DNA of 7,760 nt from the NCBI GenBank assembly GCA_026418875.1, contig JAOAAM010000572.1, forward strand, positions 1 through 7,760. The letters are read 5' to 3'. The stretch comes from Gemmataceae bacterium. GTDB taxonomy: Bacteria > Planctomycetota > Planctomycetia > Gemmatales > Gemmataceae. Position numbers and translations under genes: made by a program. Positions 1 through 6,499 of the stretch are shown here, in pieces. The stretch's first letter is position 1. Each line of letters opens with the position of its first letter. The notes beneath the pieces are model-generated. The model was not told the origin of the DNA, ran no database searches, and was given only the letters and a program-made list of their open reading frames with translations.

Positions 1-13
1 GGCCCCGGGCGGG

Positions 14-964
14 TCAGTTGCATTCGGCGATCAGCGGCTCGGCCAACTCGCTCAAGTAGAACAGCCGACCCGGAAGTGTCGGCATGTAGCTGCTCGGAAT
101 CCACGGTGTCGGCGGATGCTGCAAGGTCATTCGCAACGACAACCCCTGCCATTGCATGCCCCGCCCCAGTGTGCCGTCCGCTCCCCCAATCACCCGATCC
201 GACGCCAGGAACAGCCCCGGTCCAATCGTGTTGGCGAATGCCGGCACTTGCGTCGTCCGACTTTTGAAACTCGTGATCGCGTTCTGCTCGATGGTCAGAG
301 GATGCAGGCGAGCGCCCAGCCGGTGTGTCTGCTGCCGCCACTCCCCCTCGGATGCGAATTCAGCGGCGAAGTGCGGCTCCCAGAAAGCGATGTGGCACAC
401 CCGACCGATGCCGAAGACCGTCACGAGTTTTCCCCCTTGGCGACGCAATTCCGCGATCTGCTCGGCGTAGGTGGGTAATTCGGATTTCACGGCGAAATGA
501 CGTTGCCCCGCGGGCACTGTCCGACTTCCCAACGGGCCATAAAACGCCTGCTCCATCGCGAACTGAAACGCGCCGGAGTGCGTAGGAGGCAGTGTATTCC
601 CCGCGGCGTCGGACCATTCGTCCATGTTGAACCCGTGGACGTGATCGCAAGGGATGTCCCATTCGCGGAGGAAGTACACGGCCCAACGGTACATCCCCAT
701 CGGCCCGACGGGCAGGATGAGGACTAAGGGCCGACCCGCTTGCCGGGCCTGTTGGATCTCCCGAGCGATTTCGTGACCGAGGTAGGTGTCGAAATCGCTC
801 AGGCTGGCGCACCCCACCGGCTCGAAGTCGCGGTTCCACCATGGGCGACGCTCGACGACGGCATCGCCTGCCAAGGCACCAAGGCGGTCGATCTCCGCGA
901 GGTTCCAGCCGCTGGGGAAGAATCCCTCCATCATTGAGCCGTCAAGAGTGGAGATTAGATCCAT
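14..964 (-). CDS. Divergent NagB-like (glucosamine-6-phosphate deaminase/isomerase family) protein
   Basis: A 316-residue protein with the NagB fold signature; E. coli NagB has 266 residues. Recognisable blocks in order are the phosphate-loop region [12 protein letters not shown] (82-93), FNMDEW (112-117, D115 matching the general base D72 of E. coli NagB), [13 protein letters not shown] (185-197, H191 and E196 matching H143 and E148), and a C-terminal [11 protein letters not shown] block (240-250) that aligns with VPKYALTVGVG. NagB converts glucosamine-6-phosphate to fructose-6-phosphate and ammonia in the cytoplasm. Two features cast doubt on that exact reaction. The position of catalytic D141 holds V189, and the PTGxTP phosphate loop is shortened to PVGPMG. 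About 50 extra N-terminal residues have no counterpart in NagB. The start at 964 is chosen because GGAG lies 7 bases upstream; an open frame to 1102 adds a proline- and serine-rich stretch that looks like untranslated leader. It could instead be an isomerase or lactonase-like relative. Family is fairly sure, substrate unknown. Confidence 0.72.
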   Translation of the reverse strand: MDLISTLDGSMMEGFFPSGWNLAEIDRLGALAGDAVVERRPWWNRDFEPVGCASLSDFDTYLGHEIAREIQQARQAGRPLVLILPVGPMGMYRWAVYFLREWDIPCDHVHGFNMDEWSDAAGNTLPPTHSGAFQFAMEQAFYGPLGSRTVPAGQRHFAVKSELPTYAEQIAELRRQGGKLVTVFGIGRVCHIAFWEPHFAAEFASEGEWRQQTHRLGARLHPLTIEQNAITSFKSRTTQVPAFANTIGPGLFLASDRVIGGADGTLGRGMQWQGLSLRMTLQHPPTPWIPSSYMPTLPGRLFYLSELAEPLIAECN

Positions 965-971
965 GGGATGG

Positions 972-975
972 CTCC
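972..975 (-). promoter_or_regulatory. Ribosome binding site of the NagB-like gene
   Basis: GGAG on the minus strand, 7 bases before the ATG at 962-964. It supports the short start over the GTG or ATG codons further upstream in the same open frame. Confidence 0.55.
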
Positions 976-1016
976 GGGGGTGAGGCGACGGGGAGGCTCG
1001 TTTGCTGAATGGATAC

Positions 1017-1036
1017 GAAGGCCGTCCGCGGCCTTC
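1017..1036. repeat. Perfect inverted repeat (8-bp stem, 4-base loop) in the divergent intergenic region
   Basis: GAAGGCCG (1017-1024), loop TCCG, then CGGCCTTC (1029-1036), with no mismatch. It lies 52 bases upstream of the NagB-like start (minus strand) and about 100 bases upstream of the DUF6263-like start (plus strand). No T-run follows on either strand, so a classical intrinsic terminator is unlikely. A leader hairpin or a dimeric regulator site is possible. Nothing shows which. Confidence 0.5.
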
Positions 1037-1053
1037 AACGGGAAGTCCGGGGC

Positions 1054-1081
1054 TTGTTTCGCCGGATTTTCGGTCTAGAAC
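1054..1081 (+). promoter_or_regulatory. Weak sigma-70-like promoter candidate for the DUF6263-like gene
   Basis: TTGTTT (1054-1059) and TAGAAC (1076-1081) are separated by 16 bases, in one of the few AT-richer patches ahead of the gene and about 58 bases before its start. The match to consensus is partial (four of six in each box). Such matches arise by chance, so this is only a candidate. Confidence 0.2.
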
Positions 1082-1127
1082 ATGAGTTGTGGTAGAAAAC
1101 ATCCGAAATCTTGATCCCGTGATGCTG

Positions 1128-1133
1128 GGAGGA
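1128..1133 (+). promoter_or_regulatory. Strong Shine-Dalgarno that fixes a GTG start
   Basis: GGAGGA lies 6 bases before GTG at 1140. This favours the GTG over the in-frame ATG at 1122 (which precedes the motif) and the GTG at 1089. It also places the signal peptide exactly at the N terminus. Confidence 0.7.
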
Positions 1134-1139
1134 ATCGTC

Positions 1140-2108
1140 GTGTTGCGACGCCGGTTGTCGGCTGTGATGGCCCTGGCTGCGATGGCCGCGGCTGTGATCT
1201 GTGTCGGGTCCGCAGTGGCTCAGGACAAAGTCAACCTGTCATGGAAGCTGGAAAAGGACAAGCCGTTCTTCCAAGAAATGCGGACCACGGCCAACCAAAG
1301 CATGAAGGTCATGGGCCAGGACGTTACGCAAAAGCAGACGCAGACCTTCATTTTCAGCTTCACCCCCGTCTCGGTCGATGACAACGGCAATTGGACGATT
1401 AAGCAAAAGATCGAAGGGGTCATCATTACGATCGACATCAACAACAACGCCGTCAGTTACGACTCGACGAACCCAAATGCAGCAAACAACGCCCTGTCGG
1501 AATTCTTCAAGCAACTCGTCGGGGCCGAGTTCACGATCACCATGGACAAGAACCTGAAAGTGACCAAGGTGGAGGGTCGGGACGAATTCATTCGCAAGCT
1601 CGGCACCGCCAATGCTCAGATGGAGCCGTTGCTGAAGAAAATCCTCAACGACGATGCCCTGAAGCAGATGGCGGACCCGACGTTCGGAATGATTCCGAAC
1701 AAGGAAGTGACCAAGGGCGAGAAGTGGACCAAGACCTCGGACCTGAACCTCGGCCCCATCGGCGGCTACACCTCCACGCAGACGATCGTTTACGAGGGGA
1801 CGGACGAGAAGAACCCGAACCTGCACAAGCTGAAGGTGGAGACGAAGCTCGAGTACAAGACGCCCGGCGATGCCGACAGTGGCGCGCTGCCCTTCAAAAT
1901 CAAGTCAGCGAGTTTGAAGTCGGACGGGGCTGCCGGAACGATTTTGTTCGACGCGTCGAAGGGCCAGATCGTGGAGTCTGATCTCAAACTCCAATTGAGC
2001 GGTTCGTTGGACATCGAGATCGGCGGCACCACGACGAAAGTGGATTTGAAGCAAGAGCAATCGACCTACGTCAAGGGGCATGACACGAACCCCGCGGTGA
2101 AGAAGTAG
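1140..2108 (+). CDS. Secreted DUF6263-like protein of unknown function
   Basis: A 322-residue protein with a clear signal peptide: the positive start MLRRRLS, a hydrophobic run of Ala, Met and Val (about residues 8-23), and a likely cleavage after AVA at 25-27 with mature QDKVNL. The mature part is rich in beta-strand-like alternation and Lys/Thr, with no cysteine pair, no transmembrane helix and no catalytic motif that I recognise. The pattern matches planctomycete proteins annotated DUF6263: a [22 protein letters not shown] opening, the [21 protein letters not shown] block, [21 protein letters not shown], and a final [10 protein letters not shown] strand. That assignment is from memory of the family, not a search. 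It is probably exported to the periplasm or cell surface, and no function should be assumed. It is followed after 99 bases by rfbD on the same strand, but a hairpin lies between them. The GTG start is set by the ribosome site at 1128-1133. Confidence 0.78.
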   Translation: MLRRRLSAVMALAAMAAAVICVGSAVAQDKVNLSWKLEKDKPFFQEMRTTANQSMKVMGQDVTQKQTQTFIFSFTPVSVDDNGNWTIKQKIEGVIITIDINNNAVSYDSTNPNAANNALSEFFKQLVGAEFTITMDKNLKVTKVEGRDEFIRKLGTANAQMEPLLKKILNDDALKQMADPTFGMIPNKEVTKGEKWTKTSDLNLGPIGGYTSTQTIVYEGTDEKNPNLHKLKVETKLEYKTPGDADSGALPFKIKSASLKSDGAAGTILFDASKGQIVESDLKLQLSGSLDIEIGGTTTKVDLKQEQSTYVKGHDTNPAVKK

Positions 2109-2131
2109 GTCACTTCGTCGCGACTTCCGCT

Positions 2132-2180
2132 AGCCCGGGATCATGATACCGCGACCTGAGCGGCCGCACGATTCCGGGCT
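2132..2180 (+). terminator. Possible hairpin between the DUF6263-like gene and rfbD
   Basis: Arms AGCCCGGGA (2132-2140) and TTCCGGGCT (2172-2180) can form a 9-bp stem with one G-T pair. The long loop contains a smaller CCGC/GCGG stem. The sequence after it (TCGTTCGTTTA) is only mildly T-rich. It could end the upstream transcript or be a chance inverted repeat. Confidence 0.3.
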
Positions 2181-2192
2181 TCGTTCGTTTAC

Positions 2193-2198
2193 GGGGAG
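2193..2198 (+). promoter_or_regulatory. Ribosome binding site of rfbD
   Basis: GGGGAG, 9 bases before the ATG at 2208. It agrees with the start that places the Rossmann strand at the very N terminus. Confidence 0.5.
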
Positions 2199-2207
2199 TC
2201 TCACGCG

Positions 2208-3077
2208 ATGCGGGTGCTGATCCTCGGAGCGACGGGACAATTAGGCGGTGCCCTGCTTCGTCGCTTGGGTGCGTCGGCCGTCCCCGCCGGGCGTGATCGG
2301 GCAGACCTGACGCAACCCGACTCGCTTCGCCGGGTCCTCGACGAGGAACAGCCCGATGTGGTGATCAACTGTGCCGCGTACAACCTGGTCGATCGAGCCG
2401 AATCCGAGCCACACGCCGCTTTCGCCGTCAACGCCGTCGGCGTCCGGGAGTTGGCCTTGGAATGCGGCCGACGTGGGCTGTACCTGGTGCATTTCAGCAC
2501 CGACTACGTCTTTGGCTTGGACGAAGGCCGTCGCCATCCCTACACGGAAGCCGACCTCCCGGGACCGCTGAGCGTCTACGGCGTCAGTAAGCTCGCGGGG
2601 GAGAACTTTGTCCAGGCTCACTGCCCGCGGCACCTGGTGATTCGCACCTGCGGTCTGTACGGCCTACCCGGAGTGGGCGGGAAAGCGGGAAACTTCGTCG
2701 AGGCCATGTTACGACTGGCCCAGGCAGGGCAAACCATCCGGGTGAAGACGGATGAGATTTGCTCCCCAACCTACACCGTCGACCTTGCCGAAGCCACCAT
2801 CGCGTTGGTGGAACGTCGGGTGACGGGGCTGTTGCATGTGACGTCGTCGGGCCAGTGCAGTCGGTACGAGTTTGCTGAAGAAATATTTCGCCAAGCCGGC
2901 CTACGACCCAACCTGGTGGCGGTGACGAGTGCGGAGTACGGCTCACCGGCCCGGCGGCCTTTCTATGCGATCTTGTCTCAGGATAGACTACGATCCCTCG
3001 GGCTGCCCCCCCTGCCGGAATGGCGAGATGCCCTCAGTCGCTACCTGCATGAGCGGCAAGCTCTTCGCCCTGTTTGA
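2208..3077 (+). CDS. rfbD: dTDP-4-dehydrorhamnose reductase (RmlD/RfbD family)
   Basis: A 289-residue extended short-chain dehydrogenase, the usual length for RmlD. The enzyme performs the last step of dTDP-L-rhamnose synthesis, reducing dTDP-4-keto-L-rhamnose with NAD(P)H in the cytoplasm. Visible motifs are the nucleotide-binding MRVLILGATGQLG (Gly at 7, 10 and 13), INCAAYNLVDRAE (53-65), STDYVFGL (97-104), and the catalytic YGVSK (Y124, K128). A substrate-side block CSPTYTVDLAEA (185-196) and a C-terminal RPFYAILS segment (250-257) are typical of RmlD, which ends with a conserved RP and a Ser/Leu-rich strand. No rfbA, rfbB or rfbC is adjacent, so rhamnose genes must be elsewhere if the pathway is complete. 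The remaining uncertainty is between true RmlD and a close SDR acting on another sugar nucleotide. Confidence 0.88.
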   Translation: MRVLILGATGQLGGALLRRLGASAVPAGRDRADLTQPDSLRRVLDEEQPDVVINCAAYNLVDRAESEPHAAFAVNAVGVRELALECGRRGLYLVHFSTDYVFGLDEGRRHPYTEADLPGPLSVYGVSKLAGENFVQAHCPRHLVIRTCGLYGLPGVGGKAGNFVEAMLRLAQAGQTIRVKTDEICSPTYTVDLAEATIALVERRVTGLLHVTSSGQCSRYEFAEEIFRQAGLRPNLVAVTSAEYGSPARRPFYAILSQDRLRSLGLPPLPEWRDALSRYLHERQALRPV

Positions 3078-3078
3078 C

Positions 3079-3525
3079 TCAACTCGAATCGCCGACTGAA
3101 TTCGAGTCCCCGATCAATCTCAATTTCTCGATCGAACCCGAATCTTCGCTCCAAATCGATCCGACATCCTGTTTTCCCGACGGATCACCGCGATAGAAGT
3201 AGGCCTCCACGGAATGAGTTTCGTCCTCCAGAAGCACGGGCCGACGCTCAAACAGCACGGGCACCCCCTCGAATTCATCCAATTGTCGCAGGGTGGCCTC
3301 GTCGACGGCGTAGATCTCGCCCTCGATGGATCGGCCCGACTCCGGACAATCGATCAATCCGGGATACCAACGAATGCGGAGTAGGCGATAACGGGGTAAA
3401 GTCCGGGCCTGTCGGATGAAGGGCTGGCCCTGTAGTCGGAAATGGTTCGACATGCCGGACTTCAGCGTGCCGTACACGAAAAGCCATGTCCGATGGGGCG
3501 AATTCGCGGCGTTCAGATCGGCCAT
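3079..3525 (-). CDS. Gamma-glutamylcyclotransferase-fold (GGCT/AIG2-like) protein
   Basis: A 148-residue cytoplasmic-type protein. The family signature VYGTLKSG lies near the N terminus (17-24) and forms the substrate-binding loop. YPGLIDCPES (54-63) and GEIYAV (69-74) follow, then LDEFEG (82-87), where E86 corresponds to the catalytic glutamate of the GGCT family. Members release 5-oxoproline from gamma-glutamyl amino acids or related gamma-glutamylamines. The exact substrate cannot be told from sequence. After about residue 115 the tail is Ser/Asp-rich and shows no family motif. The ATG at 3525 is chosen because the YGTL motif normally sits close to the start; an open frame reaches a GTG at 3576 but adds an unlike stretch. 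Neither start has a good ribosome site. The gene is divergent from mutS2 (68 bases between starts) and convergent with rfbD (stops one base apart). Confidence 0.8.
   Translation of the reverse strand: MADLNAANSPHRTWLFVYGTLKSGMSNHFRLQGQPFIRQARTLPRYRLLRIRWYPGLIDCPESGRSIEGEIYAVDEATLRQLDEFEGVPVLFERRPVLLEDETHSVEAYFYRGDPSGKQDVGSIWSEDSGSIEKLRLIGDSNSVGDSS
3082..3107. terminator. Inverted repeat at the rfbD/GGCT convergent junction, possible shared terminator
   Basis: ACTCGAAT (3082-3089) and ATTCGAGT (3100-3107) form a perfect 8-bp stem with a 10-base loop. It starts four bases after the rfbD stop and lies within the last codons of the convergent GGCT-like gene. The stem is only moderately GC-rich and no T-run follows on either strand, so terminator function is a guess based on its place. 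Confidence 0.35.
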
Positions 3526-3593
3526 ATCATAACGAAAGCATCGAAACCACGAAGCCGTTCCCACGGGGGGAAACACGGCAGCCGTCAGGGCCT

Positions 3594-5561
3594 ATGGTAT
3601 TCCAAGTCGGGATGGACGCGCACACGCTCCAGTTGCTCGAATTCGAGAAGATCCGCGACCTGGTCGGTCAATACTGTGCCACGTCAGCAGGCCGGGAGTT
3701 GGCCCGGCAATTGGAGCCGAGCAGGGATGGAGCCTGGATCGAGCAGGAGTTGGCTCTGGTCTCGGAGATGGTCGAGGCGCTGGAGAGTGGCCAACCCCCA
3801 CCTTTCGCCGGATTGTACGACGTCCGGTTGGCAGTTCGACGAGCGGCGATCGGCGCGGCCTTGTCCGCCGAGCAACTGCTCGAGGTCGCGGCGACACTGA
3901 ATTGCACCGGGGCGATGTACCGGTACCGGATGCGCCTGAGCGATCGCTGTCAGAAGTTGATCGATCTGTTGACCCCCATCGAAGACTTGGGACTGCACGC
4001 CAAGGCCATCCAGGCCAGCATCGACAACCGCGGCCATGTCATGGATCTGGCCAGCCCTGCTCTCTCGGATGTGCGACGGCGGCTTAGCGAGGTAGAAGAG
4101 CGAATCCAGGCCGAATTGAAGCGGCTACTGCGTGACCCCCGCATGCGCGAATGGCTACGGTACCCCAACGCCACTGTCAGTGGCGACCATTACGTCCTTC
4201 CCGTCGCGGTCAATCATCGTCATCGGGTGCCGGGGATCGTTCACCGCACCAGTAGCACGGGGGAGACGGTTTTTGTCGAGCCAATCGAAATCGCGAAGTG
4301 GAGTGCCGAGCGGATCGTCCTGAAAGGTGAAGAGGAGCGCGAAATCCAACGGGTGCTGCGGCAGTTGACAGCGGAAGTTGCTCGGGTGGCGAAACCGTTG
4401 CTCTTCGCCTTGGACATCCTCGCCCGCTTGGATTTGATCACGGCCAAAGCGCGATTTAGCCGTGACTTTCAGATGACGCGGCCGGAAATCGCCCCGGACG
4501 GTCCCTTATGGCTGCGACAAGCGCGACATCCGCTGCTCGAGCATTTGTTCCGTCAGCCCCCATCCGCTGCGTGGACACGCAAGCTCGCCGACTCGCCGGA
4601 GGAGGCCCGCAAGGTGGTGCCGATCGATGTTCGCTTGGGCGAGCGGTTCCGGCTCTTGGTCATCACGGGGCCGAACACGGGTGGGAAGACGGTGGCCCTG
4701 AAGACCACTGGCCTGTTGTGTGCCATGGCCCAGAGCGGGTTGCACATCCCCGCGGCCAGCGGCAGTCGAGTGCCTATCCTGCATCAGATCCTCGCGGACA
4801 TCGGCGACGAGCAGAGCCTGGAGCAGTCCTTGAGTACGTTCAGTTCGCACATGTCGCGGATTGCGACGATTTTGGGAACGGCCGACGAGCGAAGTCTCGT
4901 TTTGCTCGACGAATTGGGAGCCGGGACCGACCCGACCGAGGGAGCTGCCTTGGGCCGGGCCATCCTCGATGAACTCGACCGGATCGGTTGCCTGGCGATG
5001 GTGACCACCCATTTGGGCGACCTGAAGACCTACGCCTTCTCCAACCCACGTGCCGAGAATGGAGCGGTCGAGTTCGACGTGGAGACCTTGCGCCCGACGT
5101 ACCGGCTGCTCATCGGTCAGTTCGGGATGAGCAACGCCATCCGGATTGCTCGCCGACTCAAGCTGCCCCGGCGTCTGGTGTCTCGTGCCATGCACTACCT
5201 TCGACGGAAACAGCGGCGGGCACCTGAGATGGCACGGTTGGCACAGTTGAAAGCCGAAGCGGAACAGGCTCGGGAAGAAGCACGGCGCTTGCAATTGGAA
5301 GCCGAGCGCGAGAAGCGGGCCTACGAGGAGCAGCGAGCCGCCGCCGAGAAAGAAGTGCAACGGCAGGAGGCGTTGCGGAAATTCCGGACGCAGTTGCAAC
5401 CCAATGACAAGGTACGGGTCGCCCGCTTCGATCAACCGGGGCGCGTCGTCCGTTGCGATGGAAGGAAGAACGTCGCGATCGTGGCGGTGGGCTTGGGTCA
5501 GTGGGAGGTGCCGCTCGATGAAATCTTTCCTTGGGAGCAGGAACAGCCCAATTTTCAATGA
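3594..5561 (+). CDS. mutS2: MutS2-family ATPase lacking the C-terminal Smr domain
   Basis: A 655-residue protein from the ATG at 3594; an ATG at 3612 is also possible. The open frame extends back to 3486, but the canonical opening LQLLEFEKIRDLV appears only after 3612. Like other MutS2 proteins it lacks the mismatch-recognition domain of MutS. In order it has a lever/clamp region (about 1-320), an ABC-type ATPase with Walker A GPNTGGKT (359-366) and Walker B LVLLDELGAGTD (D439, E440), a charged coiled coil (about 546-600) and a KOW-like beta domain (about 601-650). In B. subtilis MutS2 splits collided ribosomes; in Thermus its Smr domain is a nuclease that limits recombination. B. subtilis MutS2 is about 785 residues and ends in Smr with a LDLRG motif and a HGKGTGxLR motif. 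Here the protein stops right after the KOW-like part, and no Smr remnant is visible downstream. The coiled coil is also shorter. The ribosome site is weak (AGGG at 3587-3590). Confidence 0.9.
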   Translation: MVFQVGMDAHTLQLLEFEKIRDLVGQYCATSAGRELARQLEPSRDGAWIEQELALVSEMVEALESGQPPPFAGLYDVRLAVRRAAIGAALSAEQLLEVAATLNCTGAMYRYRMRLSDRCQKLIDLLTPIEDLGLHAKAIQASIDNRGHVMDLASPALSDVRRRLSEVEERIQAELKRLLRDPRMREWLRYPNATVSGDHYVLPVAVNHRHRVPGIVHRTSSTGETVFVEPIEIAKWSAERIVLKGEEEREIQRVLRQLTAEVARVAKPLLFALDILARLDLITAKARFSRDFQMTRPEIAPDGPLWLRQARHPLLEHLFRQPPSAAWTRKLADSPEEARKVVPIDVRLGERFRLLVITGPNTGGKTVALKTTGLLCAMAQSGLHIPAASGSRVPILHQILADIGDEQSLEQSLSTFSSHMSRIATILGTADERSLVLLDELGAGTDPTEGAALGRAILDELDRIGCLAMVTTHLGDLKTYAFSNPRAENGAVEFDVETLRPTYRLLIGQFGMSNAIRIARRLKLPRRLVSRAMHYLRRKQRRAPEMARLAQLKAEAEQAREEARRLQLEAEREKRAYEEQRAAAEKEVQRQEALRKFRTQLQPNDKVRVARFDQPGRVVRCDGRKNVAIVAVGLGQWEVPLDEIFPWEQEQPNFQ

Positions 5562-5628
5562 CCGAACCCTCCCGATTCGAGCCAACCGACTTTCAATGAC
5601 CTAACCCGCACGAGTCGAGCCAACCGAC
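5553..5628. repeat. Imperfect 38-bp tandem duplication across the mutS2/cbiM convergent ends
   Basis: Copy 1 is 5553-5590 and copy 2 is 5591-5628, directly adjacent. Both start TTTCAATGAC and end TCGAGCCAACCGAC. They match at 34 of 38 positions; the differences lie at repeat positions 12, 18, 20 and 24. Copy 1 contains the mutS2 stop (TGA 5559-5561). Copy 2 contains the cbiM-like stop (CTA on the plus strand, 5601-5603), created by one of the four differences (CGA in copy 1). Confidence 0.88.
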
Positions 5629-6410
5629 CCGAGGATCGGGCTTGCGATTGACCGTCGATGGTCGTCCGTCGCCATGCCGTCGCGGCGAACGACGAACCAT
5701 GCATGGATGACGGTCGCTCCGATGAATCCTTCGAGAAGAGCCAACGGTGCATGGACCATGAACGAAAAAGCGGCGACGGCCGAGAAGTCGGCGGCTCCCC
5801 CGAATGCCAGGACAGCCGCCTGGAGGACGCAAGTCAGGGCCACGATCACCGAACAGGTCACGAAGCCGCCAAACCACACCCGGGGCCGTCGCGTGGGAGA
5901 GCGCCGTGCCAAGTACAACGCCGGGCCTGTCACGAGCCACGACCACGGGTGAAAGACACAACCCAACGCAACCAGGCTTTCGCCCAAGCCGGACTTTCCG
6001 CCCGATGAGAACGGTGTGAAGAGCGGCCGTGCCAACCAGGCCGGAATCGCCATGATGCAACTATTGATGCCCCACGTCGTCAAGTCGCCGTGCCCCAGCA
6101 ACCACGCTTGCAGGAAAACGGCCAGCGGGATGGCAACCAGAGATCTTCGACCTAGGAGGATCCCTGCCAGGCCGTTCAGCACCAGATGGGCCGAGAACGC
6201 CCCCACAGGGATGTGAATCGACGACGCAACGAACAGGGCTGCGGTCACCAAGGCGAGGCGAGCCAATTCCTCGTCCTGAAGTCGTCGCAGGCCGATCGCG
6301 ATCAGTCCACAAGCCCCGACGATCCCCAAAAGCCAACACGGGTTCGACAGCACATTCGCCGAGATGTGGACGCCCAAGGGCCACAAACCAGGCATCGCAA
6401 GACCGATCAT
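5601..6410 (-). CDS. CbiM-like membrane component of an ECF-type cobalt/nickel transporter
   Basis: A 269-residue hydrophobic protein with about six or seven membrane segments. It resembles CbiM/NikM, the substrate-binding integral subunit of ECF cobalt or nickel importers. Blocks that match are VHISANVLSNPCWLLG (14-29; compare the MHIxEGxL opening of CbiM), IPVGAFSAHLVLNGLAGILLG (67-87; H75 matches the His of the family's SGHLLGG motif, a metal ligand in NikM), LLGHGDLTTWGIN (104-116), and MVHAPLALLEGFIGA (218-232; H220 and E227 match the HxxxxxxEG motif). In characterised CbiM/NikM the free N-terminal Met-His binds the metal. Here that His is residue 15, behind a 13-residue extension. The start at 6410 has AGGGA 6 bases upstream. 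No CbiN, CbiQ or CbiO gene is in view. The tail after about residue 243 is hydrophilic and cytoplasmic-like. The S9 peptidase gene lies 87 bases upstream on the same strand, so co-transcription is possible. Metal specificity is unknown. Confidence 0.78.
   Translation of the reverse strand: MIGLAMPGLWPLGVHISANVLSNPCWLLGIVGACGLIAIGLRRLQDEELARLALVTAALFVASSIHIPVGAFSAHLVLNGLAGILLGRRSLVAIPLAVFLQAWLLGHGDLTTWGINSCIMAIPAWLARPLFTPFSSGGKSGLGESLVALGCVFHPWSWLVTGPALYLARRSPTRRPRVWFGGFVTCSVIVALTCVLQAAVLAFGGAADFSAVAAFSFMVHAPLALLEGFIGATVIHAWFVVRRDGMATDDHRRSIASPILGSVGSTRAG
5628..5640. repeat. Short hairpin at the end of the cbiM-like gene
   Basis: CCCGA, loop GGA, TCGGG: a 5-bp stem with a 3-base loop inside the last codons of the cbiM-like gene and 67 bases past the mutS2 stop. 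No T-run follows, so a terminator role is weakly supported. Confidence 0.25.
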
Positions 6411-6416
6411 GCCGAT

Positions 6417-6421
6417 TCCCT
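6417..6421 (-). promoter_or_regulatory. Ribosome binding site of the cbiM-like gene
   Basis: AGGGA on the minus strand, 6 bases before the ATG at 6408-6410. It supports the long start that leaves 13 residues ahead of the conserved Val-His-Ile. Confidence 0.45.
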
Positions 6422-6483
6422 GCGTGAATCAACGAATCGAACGGGGCCACCCTTTCCGCGATACTCCGGACGTCGCCGGACCC

Positions 6484-6499
6484 AGCCGCAGCAGCGGCT
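6484..6499. repeat. Perfect stem-loop overlapping the S9 peptidase stop codon
   Basis: AGCCGC (6484-6489), loop AGCA, GCGGCT (6494-6499): a 6-bp GC-rich stem. CC/GG pairs can extend it beyond one mismatch. On the minus strand it begins within the TAG stop and is followed by a second small stem (TCCGG/CCGGA, 6465-6480). There is no T-run. It may end or slow transcription between the peptidase and the cbiM-like gene, or protect a transcript end. Confidence 0.35.

Noticed and set aside
965..1102. N-terminal extension of the NagB-like protein to a start at 1102
   Set aside because: The added residues are low in complexity and unlike NagB; a GGAG site favours the ATG at 964; the longer start would also overlap the leader of the divergent gene.
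1089..1139. Upstream GTG (1089) or ATG (1122) as start of the DUF6263-like gene
   Set aside because: Both precede the strong GGAGGA site at 1128-1133, and the signal peptide starts naturally at the GTG at 1140.
3486..3593. Extended mutS2 start at 3486
   Set aside because: It would overlap the start of the divergent GGCT-like gene and add a Ser/Arg/Pro-rich stretch not seen in MutS2; the conserved opening begins after 3612.
4506..5585. Long open frame (359 codons) on the minus strand opposite mutS2
   Set aside because: It lies wholly antisense to a gene with clear ATPase motifs, its product resembles no known protein and is rich in His, Arg, Pro and Gly, as expected for a shadow frame in GC-rich DNA.
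6411..6497. Cobalamin riboswitch or NikR-type operator upstream of the cbiM-like gene
   Set aside because: The 87-base gap is too short for a cobalamin riboswitch, and I see neither a B12-box-like sequence nor a GTATGA/TCATAC palindrome.
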